Shown here: positions 9,148-16,911 of the stretch, piece by piece
Layout of the letters: the number at the start of each line of letters is the position of its first letter
Numbering within the stretch: position 1 is the first letter of the stretch
Assembly: GCA_025774555.1 (NCBI GenBank)
Contig: JALGVT010000015.1
Coordinates: 1-61,596, forward strand
DNA length: 61,596 nt
Source of the DNA: a candidate division LCP-89 bacterium
Lineage (GTDB): Bacteria > Electryoneota > B3-LCP
Direction: 5' to 3'
Made by a program: the position numbers and the translations under genes
Notes under the pieces: model-generated
What the model was told of the DNA's origin: nothing
Seen by the model: the letters and a program-made list of their open reading frames with translations, nothing else
Database searches by the model: none

Positions 9148-10065
9148 TCAGATATGAGTAGTTTTGTCCTCACAGAAGTGTTTTAAAACGCTACACATAC
9201 TCTTCTTTTGTTGCTCACTTTTTACCGCTAGCCAGTTCAGCATCGCCACATCATCCGTCAGGGATTGGTCGATTCCGTTAGTTTCGGTATTCTCGCTTAT
9301 AAAGTTCTGTAATTGAAGGATATCGGGAGTAATCAGACCTAATTCGTCACATTTAAGATTAGAATTCAATAATGTTCTAGTATCGCCATCGTAGGATACT
9401 ACACCTTCCATTAAGGCAATAGTGCGAGGACATATTTTATAGGCAATATCCATATCGTGCGTGATCAGCAAAACACCCCTGTTATTCCTTTTGCGCTCTT
9501 CAATCAAATCTGTAATGCACTGTCTGTGTGCAATATCCAGACCAAGCGTTGGCTCATCCAAAATCAGCCATTGCGGATCTATTACCAGAACCGAAGCAAT
9601 GGAAACCAACCGGGATTCGCCGCCGGATAACTTCAACGGATCGAGTTGCTTGAATTCCGATGGATTCAACCCAACATTTTTCAGGGCGTTATCGACCAAA
9701 TCAGGAATATCATCCTTTTTAAGGTCGAATTTCCTCGCGGCAAAGGCAACTTCATCGAAGACAGTCGATTCGAATATCTGCGCTTCTGGAAACTGGAAAA
9801 CCAACCCGATGTTCTTCCGTATTTCACGAAGAGGGCGTGGTTCGTATTGAATTATATTGCCGTTAATTCTGACCGCGCCTGAGGAAGGAGTCAACAGTCC
9901 ATTCAACTGTTGAACTAACGTTGATTTACCGGAACCGGAGGGACCGACCAGTGCGAGGCATTCGCCGGAAGACAGCGAGAAACTGACATTTCTCAGAGCT
10001 GGCGCTTGCTGTTCAATCGACAGGGTATTATAATGAAATACTAACTTTTCTACATCGATATTCAT
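9148..10065 (-). CDS. ABC transporter ATPase, energy-coupling factor (EcfA/CbiO) type
   Basis: This ATPase subunit carries Walker A (GPSGSGKST, about residues 40-48), the signature LSGGESRLVSIASVL, Walker B (WLILDEPTLGLD) and the switch His in LLITHDMDIA. The Q-loop stretch VFQFPEAQIFESTVFDEVAF is characteristic of ECF-type vitamin or metal importers rather than of MacB/LolD ATPases. The C-terminal 75 residues or so are unassigned. No EcfT or substrate-binding S component is adjacent. It sits 54 bp upstream of the RND adaptor gene and appears to head that operon. Whether it energises an importer encoded elsewhere or belongs functionally to the pump genes is unknown. Confidence 0.9.
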   Translation of the reverse strand: MNIDVEKLVFHYNTLSIEQQAPALRNVSFSLSSGECLALVGPSGSGKSTLVQQLNGLLTPSSGAVRINGNIIQYEPRPLREIRKNIGLVFQFPEAQIFESTVFDEVAFAARKFDLKKDDIPDLVDNALKNVGLNPSEFKQLDPLKLSGGESRLVSIASVLVIDPQWLILDEPTLGLDIAHRQCITDLIEERKRNNRGVLLITHDMDIAYKICPRTIALMEGVVSYDGDTRTLLNSNLKCDELGLITPDILQLQNFISENTETNGIDQSLTDDVAMLNWLAVKSEQQKKSMCSVLKHFCEDKTTHI

Positions 10066-10477
10066 ATAAATAAAGGCTGTTATTTCCTATACTATTCCAC
10101 CTGATTAAAGTGCATCGAAGCCCGGATTGTTCCTGTTGGAAAGGCATATTTTAGTTGGTTTCGAGCAATTAGAGCATTACAGACGATCATCTCACGAATA
10201 AGACGATCATGCCGCCTGTTCGGTTACACTATTTCTCGCAAATCAGCAATCGGATCACTATCGTGGACTAAATGAATTATCATAACCGAGGCTGTCCCGC
10301 TTCCTCACGATTGCAACGCTGAAGTCTTAAGTATTGACATCCAGAGATATTTTCATTATATTTATGTTTAGACTGTTGAAATACGCTTTCCCCAACAGTC
10401 TTAAGGTAATTACAGAAGATGATAGAAACAACAACTAATTGATCTCGAATCATAAGGTATCCTGAAAGGGACAGATT
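10066..10477. other. Divergent intergenic region
   Basis: This 412-bp stretch separates the minus-strand RND operon from the plus-strand operon that begins at 10478. The only clear element is the sigma70-type promoter at 10334-10362. No gene, RNA or repeat was recognised in the rest. Confidence 0.6.
10334..10362 (+). promoter_or_regulatory. Sigma70-type promoter for the cNMP/AmmeMemoRadiSam operon
   Basis: TTGACA (10334-10339), a 17-bp spacer and TATATT (10357-10362). Transcription would start near 10369, leaving a leader of about 110 nt before the GTG start at 10478. The next six genes follow on the same strand with gaps of 40 bp or less and no visible terminator. Confidence 0.75.
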
Positions 10478-10942
10478 GTGACTGATTTAAATACAGCATT
10501 CATACGTGAACAACTGGCTGATGCTCCACTGTTCCGTAACTATACCGATGATGAACTCGAGCAGATACTGGCATACTTTGAACTTCGCCTCTTTGAAGAT
10601 AATACGATTATTTTCAATGAGGGGGATCGAGGTGACTACGTATGCATAGTCATCGACGGCACCATAGAAATCCGTAAGGAAAGTATCTCCAGTAAACAAA
10701 CCGTCATTGCCAAATTCGGACGGGGTTCGATTGTAGGTGAGATGGCAGTCATCGACCAGTTTCCCAGATCTTCTGCCGCGCACGTCACCAGCAATTCAAA
10801 GATATTGATATTGAGCAGCGAGAAGTTCGACCAACTCCTTGAAGATCTACCTCATTTGGGAATTATATTCCTTAGAGAAATTGCACGTATTTTGTCGCAG
10901 CGTCTGCGCAGAACAAGCGGACGTTTTTCAGATATTTTTTAG
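10478..10942 (+). CDS. Cyclic nucleotide-binding domain protein
   Basis: This 154-aa soluble protein is a single cNMP-binding domain with no DNA-binding or other effector domain. The phosphate-binding cassette GSIVGEMAVIDQFPRSSAAHV keeps the Gly-Glu and Pro-Arg-Ser residues that contact cyclic nucleotides, so ligand binding is plausible. It starts with GTG, with AAAGGG about 7 nt upstream. It is the first gene of a six-gene run and lies 18 bp before the DUF362 gene. It could act as a sensor subunit for a protein encoded in the same operon, but that is inference. Confidence 0.88.
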   Translation: MTDLNTAFIREQLADAPLFRNYTDDELEQILAYFELRLFEDNTIIFNEGDRGDYVCIVIDGTIEIRKESISSKQTVIAKFGRGSIVGEMAVIDQFPRSSAAHVTSNSKILILSSEKFDQLLEDLPHLGIIFLREIARILSQRLRRTSGRFSDIF

Positions 10943-10960
10943 CGTCGGAGATATCTCATA

Positions 10961-11926
10961 ATGGATAGGAGACGCTTCATACAGGGCGTTTCAGGATTGA
11001 CAGGCGCTTTCGCTGTCGCCGGCAATACTGACCTCCTTTCAGCTTCATTGAAGACTCGCGTCAGTTTCGTGCGCGACCTATTCTGTATCAGCAGCGGCTT
11101 AGCTGATGAAAACCGCGTAGCATCCCTTTTCGACCGGCTGATCCGCATTCACTATGATGTCTCCGACCCGGCAGACGTTTTTGCATCGCTGTTTAATCCG
11201 CATGACCGCATCGGCATCAAGGTCAACTGCTTATCCGGTAAAAGGATGTCCACACACACCGCTCTGGTAAATGCCATAACCGGCAATCTGATAAATGCTG
11301 GAATTCCCGCAGATAATATCGTCATCTGGGATAGACTTAACAGCGATCTTAGGAGCGGCTGGTTCTCCCTTAATCCATTAGGAAAACAGATAGCCTGTGC
11401 AGGTTGCGACGTTCTTGGATACGAGTCCAACTTAACCGTCCACCGCTCCATCGGCAGTCTTTTCGCTAAAGCAGTGACCAGTCTCTGCACTGCCACGATC
11501 AACGTCCCCGTTTTAAAGGATCACGGCATCGTAGGCGTGACTTTGGGAATGAAAAACATGTTCGGCGCTATCCACAATCCCAATAAATATCATCCCAATC
11601 GGGGAAATCCGTATGTGGCTGATCTTTATTCGCACCCGGACATTGGCGGCAAAATCCGCATGACCATTATCGACGCGCTTGAAGTCCAGTGCCAGGGAGG
11701 TCCTCCCTATCAACCCGACTGGTGCGAGGACTACGGAGGTTTGTTGATTGCCGATGATCCTGTCGCGCTGGACAGATACGGATGGAAAATGATTGAGGAT
11801 ATGCGCTTTGAAAAAGGGCTGCCATCGTTGAAAGAAGCTGGCAGAGAACCGACTTATATTCACACCGCCGCCGAATTGGATTTGGGGATTGATGATTTGA
11901 AAAAAATTGAAATACGAAAAAGCTGA
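10961..11926 (+). CDS. DUF362 family protein with Tat signal
   Basis: The 321-aa protein begins MDRRRFIQGVSGLTGAFAVAG, a twin-arginine signal (RRRFIQ plus a hydrophobic stretch), so export across the inner membrane in folded form is expected. The body matches the DUF362 pattern: an IGIKVNCLSG strand, an H-T-A-L-V helix, GIPADNIVIWDR, then a PVLKDHGIVGVTLGMKNMFG segment. Many DUF362 proteins carry ferredoxin cysteines, but no such cluster is seen here. The function is unknown. It is the second gene of the operon and one of two Tat-type proteins in it. GGAG lies 11 nt before the ATG. Confidence 0.85.
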   Translation: MDRRRFIQGVSGLTGAFAVAGNTDLLSASLKTRVSFVRDLFCISSGLADENRVASLFDRLIRIHYDVSDPADVFASLFNPHDRIGIKVNCLSGKRMSTHTALVNAITGNLINAGIPADNIVIWDRLNSDLRSGWFSLNPLGKQIACAGCDVLGYESNLTVHRSIGSLFAKAVTSLCTATINVPVLKDHGIVGVTLGMKNMFGAIHNPNKYHPNRGNPYVADLYSHPDIGGKIRMTIIDALEVQCQGGPPYQPDWCEDYGGLLIADDPVALDRYGWKMIEDMRFEKGLPSLKEAGREPTYIHTAAELDLGIDDLKKIEIRKS

Positions 11927-11966
11927 ATAACTTGAGAGACAGTTAATATAGAAAAAGGAGAGTACC

Positions 11967-12257
11967 ATGTCTGATATCATCAATAAGGCATTTCTCGCAG
12001 GTTTAGGTGCGATTTCCATAACTCGCGAGAAAATGGAAAGCGTCGTTGAAGATTTAGTTAAACAGGGCGAGATATCAAAAGGTGAAAAAACTACCATCGT
12101 TGACAATCTTCAGAAGGAAGTAGAAAAACGGCGTGACGAATTCAAGGAATTCATTCAAAAAGAGGTCAGCACAGTTCTGAAAAAAATCAACGTCCCTACG
12201 CGCCAGGAAATGGATGCGCTTAAAGATGAAATCAAGAAGTTAAGTAAGGATAGTTGA
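11967..12257 (+). CDS. Small phasin-like coiled-coil protein
   Basis: This 96-aa charged, helical protein (MSDIINKAFLAGLGAISITREKMESVVEDL...) has a short hydrophobic start and a long Lys/Glu-rich helix ending in EMDALKDEIKKLSKDS. The pattern matches the small phasin-like or PHA-granule-associated family often found beside ABC1/UbiB kinases. A good Shine-Dalgarno AAGGAG precedes the ATG. It lies 18 bp before the kinase gene. It has no catalytic motif, so an adaptor or membrane-surface role is likely; there is no PHA synthase in the window. Confidence 0.75.
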   Translation: MSDIINKAFLAGLGAISITREKMESVVEDLVKQGEISKGEKTTIVDNLQKEVEKRRDEFKEFIQKEVSTVLKKINVPTRQEMDALKDEIKKLSKDS

Positions 12258-12275
12258 TAAACCAGAAATGGTATA

Positions 12276-13958
12276 ATGAAAATTAAATCCATTCCTCGCA
12301 CATGGCGGCATCTGCGCCGTTACAGGCAGATTGTTGGAGTTTTGCTTAAATACGGCTTCAACGAAATAGTCGATATCGCTCAAAAGGATCTCATCGTGAG
12401 ATTCGGCAGGAAATTTATCCCCCGCTTGAAGGCTCCTGTAGAAACGAGGATGACTCGAGCTGAGCGTTTGCGCCACGCCGCTGAAGAACTCGGCCCCACA
12501 TTTGTAAAAATGGGGCAGATACTGAGCCTCCGTCCCGAACTTATACCGCCTGATATTGCCCTCGAATTTCAACAGCTCCAGGATAAAGTCGCGCCATTTC
12601 CTTTTGATAAGGTTATAGCGGTCATTGAAGAAGAGTTAATAAAACCGGTCAATGAAGTATTCTTGGAGATACACAGCGAACCTTTAGCGGCGGCGTCGAT
12701 TGCGCAGGTACACAGAGCTACCTTACTGGACGGTAAACAGATAGTCATCAAGGTTCAACGCCCGGATATCAAGTCAATTATTGAAGTTGATCTGGAAATA
12801 CTCAAAGACCTTGCTGCGATCCTGTCACGTTATTCCGAAGATATAGCAATCCATGACCCGCAAGCGATCATTCTGGAATTTGATCGTTCCATCAACCGGG
12901 AACTCGATTTTCATCAGGAGGGTCGTAATATTCAGCGTTTCAACCGGCTGTTCGCTGATGATCCAATAGTATATATTCCCTCCTACTATGAAGAACATAG
13001 CACACGGCGCATCCTTGTAATGGATTACGTGAAAGGTATCAAGGCTTCCAACTTAGATGAGATCAACGACGCCGGTCTTGATACCACTATTATCGCTAAA
13101 CGTGGAGTTCAACTGCTGCTAAAACAGATTTTCGAGTTTGGTTTTTTTCATGCCGACCCGCACCCGGGCAACATCATGGTAATGGATGATAATATTATAG
13201 CCCCTTTGGATTATGGCATGGTCGGCTACCTTAATGAATCATCTATTGAAGAATTGGGCAATGTATTGTCGGGCATTATTAAAAAAGATATACAGCGAAC
13301 CCTGAGAGCATTCCAACAGTTAGGAATTGTACACGAACCGGGAAACAGACTTGAACTGGAGGCAGCGCTAAACGATTTCATCAATCGGTACTATGAAGTT
13401 CCGCTCAAACAACTTCAGGTCAGCACATTACTCGCTGAAATTTACCAGATTGTACACGAACATCAGTTAAGCATACCTCCAAACCTTTCATTGATGATGA
13501 AAGCGCTGGTGACAGTGGAAGGACTGGGCAGAAAACTATACCCCGACTTTGACATGGTATCGGAGGTACGCCCATACCTGAAACGGCTCGCGCTGAACCG
13601 ATTTGATCCCCGACGACGATTCAGTCAGAGTCTTCTTATAATGGAGGATTTCTTCCGTTTAGCGGAAGATTTTCCACAGAGTACCCGCGATATCATGCAA
13701 AAAATCAAGCAGGGGGAATTAAGAGTACAATTTGAGCATCGCAATCTAGAAAAATTAGCCAGTGCAATGAACCGCTCCTCAAACCGTACTGCCGCTGCCA
13801 TGATCATAGCTGCTTTAATTGTAGGATCGTCCCTGATTCTCCAGGTCAACTATGGTCCTTCAATTTACGGATTCCCTCTTATTGGACTTGCGGGTTATCT
13901 GCTCGCATCCGTTCTCGGTTTAAAATTGATATGGGATATTTTTCGTTCCACTCGATAA
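12276..13958 (+). CDS. ABC1/AarF/UbiB family atypical kinase
   Basis: The 560-aa protein has the family hallmarks in order: the KxGQ motif in ELGPTFVKMGQILSLRPELIP, an Ala-rich nucleotide loop (AAASIAQVHRATL), the catalytic Lys strand IVIKVQRP, the catalytic loop FHADPHPGNIMV, and LDYGMVG in place of DFG. Two hydrophobic helices at the C-terminus anchor it in the membrane. In bacteria such proteins support ubiquinone or lipid metabolism through ATPase-like activity. No quinone biosynthesis genes surround it; its neighbours are the phasin-like protein and the AmmeMemoRadiSam enzyme. The ribosome-binding site is weak. Confidence 0.93.
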   Translation: MKIKSIPRTWRHLRRYRQIVGVLLKYGFNEIVDIAQKDLIVRFGRKFIPRLKAPVETRMTRAERLRHAAEELGPTFVKMGQILSLRPELIPPDIALEFQQLQDKVAPFPFDKVIAVIEEELIKPVNEVFLEIHSEPLAAASIAQVHRATLLDGKQIVIKVQRPDIKSIIEVDLEILKDLAAILSRYSEDIAIHDPQAIILEFDRSINRELDFHQEGRNIQRFNRLFADDPIVYIPSYYEEHSTRRILVMDYVKGIKASNLDEINDAGLDTTIIAKRGVQLLLKQIFEFGFFHADPHPGNIMVMDDNIIAPLDYGMVGYLNESSIEELGNVLSGIIKKDIQRTLRAFQQLGIVHEPGNRLELEAALNDFINRYYEVPLKQLQVSTLLAEIYQIVHEHQLSIPPNLSLMMKALVTVEGLGRKLYPDFDMVSEVRPYLKRLALNRFDPRRRFSQSLLIMEDFFRLAEDFPQSTRDIMQKIKQGELRVQFEHRNLEKLASAMNRSSNRTAAAMIIAALIVGSSLILQVNYGPSIYGFPLIGLAGYLLASVLGLKLIWDIFRSTR

Positions 13959-13993
13959 TTAAAAATGCTGACCTTTCTTTTGTATAACAGAAA

Positions 13994-15145
13994 ATGTCTG
14001 TTCCAAAAAACACGCATACTGACCGCAGGTCATTCCTGAAATCTACAGCAGCGGTTTGTGCTTTATCCGCCTGCCCCTTCTCCGGTATTATACCTTCATC
14101 AGAAGCATTTGAAATGCTTCCCGAAGCAGAGATATTCGCTCATCCGGCTCTGCATTACGAAAAACTGAATAACAGACAGGTGAAATGCACCCTATGCCCG
14201 CGCGAGTGCATCGTTGATGACATGGAGCGAGGTTATTGCGGTGTGCGAGAAAACCGCGGCGGTGATTATTTTACTCTGGTCTGGGGACGTCCCTGCACCC
14301 TGAATGTCGATCCCGTCGAGAAAAAACCGCTTTTTCATTACCTCCCCGGCACCGAGATATTCTCTCTGGCAACCGTAGGCTGCAATGTGAACTGTAACTT
14401 CTGTCAAAACTGGCAGATATCACAGATTCGCCCCGAGCAAGAACGAAGCTATGACGCTCCTCCAGATAAGCTGGTGCAACTCGCGATACGCTCAGAAACT
14501 AAAGCTATCGCCCATACCTACACCGAGCCGGTCGTCTTTTATGAATACGTGAAGGACATAGGTGAAGAAGCGCACAAACGAGGTCTGAAAAATACCTTCA
14601 TCTCCAATGGATATATAAACAAGCAGGCTCTAATAGAACTGCTGCCTTACCTGGATGCAGTGAAAATCGATCTGAAGGCGTTCACCGAAAAGTTCTATAA
14701 TGACCTTGTTGTCGGCGAATTACAGCCGGTCTTAGATACACTGATCACATTGGTAAATGCGGGAATGTGGACTGAAATTGTCTATCTCGTCATACCTACC
14801 CACAATGACAGCGAATCAGAGATACGTGCCATGTCGAAGTGGATAATAAAAGAATTGGGAGCAAACGTCCCTCTGCATTTTTCCCGCTTCCATCCCCAGT
14901 ATATGTTGAAAACTCTGCCGCCGACCCCAATAAAAACTCTGGAGATGGCGCGAAAAACAGCTCTGGAAGAGGGAATCAATTACGTATATATTGGAAATGT
15001 TCCCGGCAATCCTGGCGAGAATACCTATTGTCCCTCTTGTCATAAAGTCCTCATCCACAGACGAGGCTACCGAGTCGAATTTGAGGGCTTTGAAAAAGGC
15101 TCTTGCACCTCTTGTGGAACGATAATACCTGGAATATGGGAATAG
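13994..15145 (+). CDS. amrS: AmmeMemoRadiSam system radical SAM enzyme, with Tat/lipoprotein-like signal
   Basis: The 383-aa protein contains the radical SAM cluster motif C130xxxC134xxC137 (GCNVNCNFCQNW) and the family cysteines CTLCPREC near residue 60. Its C-terminus has two CxxC pairs (CPSC...CTSCG) ending in IPGIW, as expected for AmmeMemoRadiSam radical SAM proteins. The N-terminus reads DRRSFLK followed by a hydrophobic run, a good twin-arginine motif, and LSAC nearby could serve as a lipobox. An exported radical SAM enzyme is unusual because the cluster and its electron donor are normally cytosolic. It lies 35 bp after the kinase and 23 bp before the Memo-AMMECR1 gene. The family's substrate is unknown. 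Confidence 0.92.
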   Translation: MSVPKNTHTDRRSFLKSTAAVCALSACPFSGIIPSSEAFEMLPEAEIFAHPALHYEKLNNRQVKCTLCPRECIVDDMERGYCGVRENRGGDYFTLVWGRPCTLNVDPVEKKPLFHYLPGTEIFSLATVGCNVNCNFCQNWQISQIRPEQERSYDAPPDKLVQLAIRSETKAIAHTYTEPVVFYEYVKDIGEEAHKRGLKNTFISNGYINKQALIELLPYLDAVKIDLKAFTEKFYNDLVVGELQPVLDTLITLVNAGMWTEIVYLVIPTHNDSESEIRAMSKWIIKELGANVPLHFSRFHPQYMLKTLPPTPIKTLEMARKTALEEGINYVYIGNVPGNPGENTYCPSCHKVLIHRRGYRVEFEGFEKGSCTSCGTIIPGIWE

Positions 15146-15168
15146 GTCGATTAGCAGTGAGGCGAATC

Positions 15169-16758
15169 ATGCGTTTTAATCCAAGGTTAATAAAGAGGAA
15201 TAACAGCGCTGTATTACCAGCGTTGCTGGCAATCTCTATCCTCTGCGCCTGCGGCAATCGCTCAAAGAGTGATGAGTCCCAAAAACGAGATGGGAGTCCT
15301 GAAATGGAAACACAAATCAATCCAGAAGATATCCGCCACGCGGCTGTGGCAGGAAGCTGGTACAGCGATGATCCTGATCTACTCCGCGCTGAACTTGAAG
15401 GTTACATGGAACATGCGGAGGACTTTGATCTCGGACCAATTACCGGGCTGGTCAGTCCGCACGCGGGTTACACATATTCGGGACCCGTTGCCGCCTATGC
15501 CTACAAGCCGTTGCAGGGACGCCATTACGACGTTGTCATTGTCATAGCTCCCAGCCATATTGAAGCGTTCACTTTCGCCGCAATCTACGGTAGAGGTGGT
15601 TACCTGACGCCTTTCGGCGTCGTGCCGGTAGATACTGAACTTGCCAAAGCGATCGCCAGCCAGAGTGAACTGATTCAAATCAGCGATAGAGGGCACCGTC
15701 AGGATCACCTCAGCAGGCAGGAGCATTCTCTCGAAATACAACTGCCCTTCCTGCAGATTGTTCTCGGCGATTTCAAGCTGGTTCCCATCGTCATGGGAGA
15801 TCAATCGCCTCAAATCGTGCATGAACTCGCAGACGCCATAGCGGCTGCCGCCAAGGATAAGAACGTCCTGCTGGTGGCTTCCAGCGATCTGTCCCACTTC
15901 CACCCATACGATGAAGCCAACCGGCTTGATTCAGCTATATGGGACGCTGTCGAAAACTATGACAGCGAAACGCTCCTTAACGATCTTGTTGAGCGCAAAG
16001 TCGAGGCTTGCGGTGGCGGACCTATCTGTGTAGTGATGGAAGCGTGCAAAAAACTCGGCGCTGACCAATCGAAAGTACTGCGCCATGCCAATTCAGGTGA
16101 CGTGCCGCATGGAGACAAAGGACAGGTTGTAGGATATATGGCAGCGGCATTTTATAAAGAAAACAATGAAGAGATAAAGCCTAAGCTTTCCAGAGGCGAC
16201 GCGCAGCCCCTTTCGCTTGAGGATAAGCGTACTTTAATGCACATCGCGTCAACCACTATCGACCGTGTCGTAAGAGGCGGGAAAGCGCCGGACTTCGAGG
16301 TTACTTCTGAAGACCTCCTGGAAAATCGCGGAGCATTCGTCACCATCCACAAACAAGGGCAGCTACGCGGCTGTATCGGATACATCATCGGCGTTAAGCC
16401 GCTGTGGGAAACTGTTCGAGAAGTTGCGGAATCAGCGGCGCTGCGCGATCCCAGATTCCCTTCCGTAAGCCCCGCTGAACTTGACAATCTCGATCTCGAA
16501 ATATCCGCTCTCTCCGTTCCGAGAATCATCCATGACGTCGCAGAAATACAGGTCGGCGTCCACGGCATCATCATGCGCCGGGGATACAGTCAGGGTCTGC
16601 TGTTGCCTCAAGTCGCAACAGAGTATGGCTGGGATCGGGAGACGTTCTTAGAACATACCTGCATGAAAGCCGGTCTGCCCACTGATGCCTGGAAAGACAG
16701 CGATACCGAGATTCAGATATTCTCTGCGGAAGTATTTGACGAATCCCAGATCAAATAA
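15169..16758 (+). CDS. Memo-AMMECR1 fusion lipoprotein (AmmeMemoRadiSam A+B)
   Basis: The protein (529 aa) fuses the two other components of the AmmeMemoRadiSam system. The Memo domain (about 45-325) shows SPHAGYTYSG, APSHIEAF, SSDLSHFHPY and CGGGPIC, covering the His/His/Cys metal positions of MEMO1. The AMMECR1 domain (about 345-529) shows the hallmark LRGCIGYI and LRDPRFPSV. The start at 15169 is preferred over an upstream in-frame ATG at 15103 because AGTGAGG lies 6 nt before it and because it begins a lipoprotein signal with LCAC at the cleavage site. So A and B are joined and probably tethered to the envelope beside the exported radical SAM partner. It is the last gene of the operon. 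Confidence 0.92.
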   Translation: MRFNPRLIKRNNSAVLPALLAISILCACGNRSKSDESQKRDGSPEMETQINPEDIRHAAVAGSWYSDDPDLLRAELEGYMEHAEDFDLGPITGLVSPHAGYTYSGPVAAYAYKPLQGRHYDVVIVIAPSHIEAFTFAAIYGRGGYLTPFGVVPVDTELAKAIASQSELIQISDRGHRQDHLSRQEHSLEIQLPFLQIVLGDFKLVPIVMGDQSPQIVHELADAIAAAAKDKNVLLVASSDLSHFHPYDEANRLDSAIWDAVENYDSETLLNDLVERKVEACGGGPICVVMEACKKLGADQSKVLRHANSGDVPHGDKGQVVGYMAAAFYKENNEEIKPKLSRGDAQPLSLEDKRTLMHIASTTIDRVVRGGKAPDFEVTSEDLLENRGAFVTIHKQGQLRGCIGYIIGVKPLWETVREVAESAALRDPRFPSVSPAELDNLDLEISALSVPRIIHDVAEIQVGVHGIIMRRGYSQGLLLPQVATEYGWDRETFLEHTCMKAGLPTDAWKDSDTEIQIFSAEVFDESQIK

Positions 16759-16788
16759 TGGGCAAATAATTGCGCAAATCACGCAATA

Positions 16789-16816
16789 TTGACGCTTAAT
16801 TTTCGTATATTATATG
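16789..16816 (+). promoter_or_regulatory. Putative promoter of the C25 protease gene
   Basis: TTGACG (16789-16794), a 16-bp spacer and TATATG (16811-16816), about 95 bp before the ATG at 16912. A small dyad, ATTGCG/CGCAAT with a 7-nt loop (16769-16787), lies just upstream and could be a weak terminator for the preceding gene or a binding site. Confidence 0.5.
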
Positions 16817-16911
16817 ACATAGATACCTTCATCCAGCAGTTTCTACCTGTGGCTTAGAATTTGCAATAAATAAAAGTTTGGCAAAATAACATATAAAGAA
16901 AAGGGAACAAC

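Noticed and set aside
16769-16787. Dyad ATTGCG/CGCAAT as terminator of the AmmeMemoRadiSam operon
   Set aside because: The stem is only 6 bp and no T-run follows, so termination is not convincing; it is mentioned only as a possible site.
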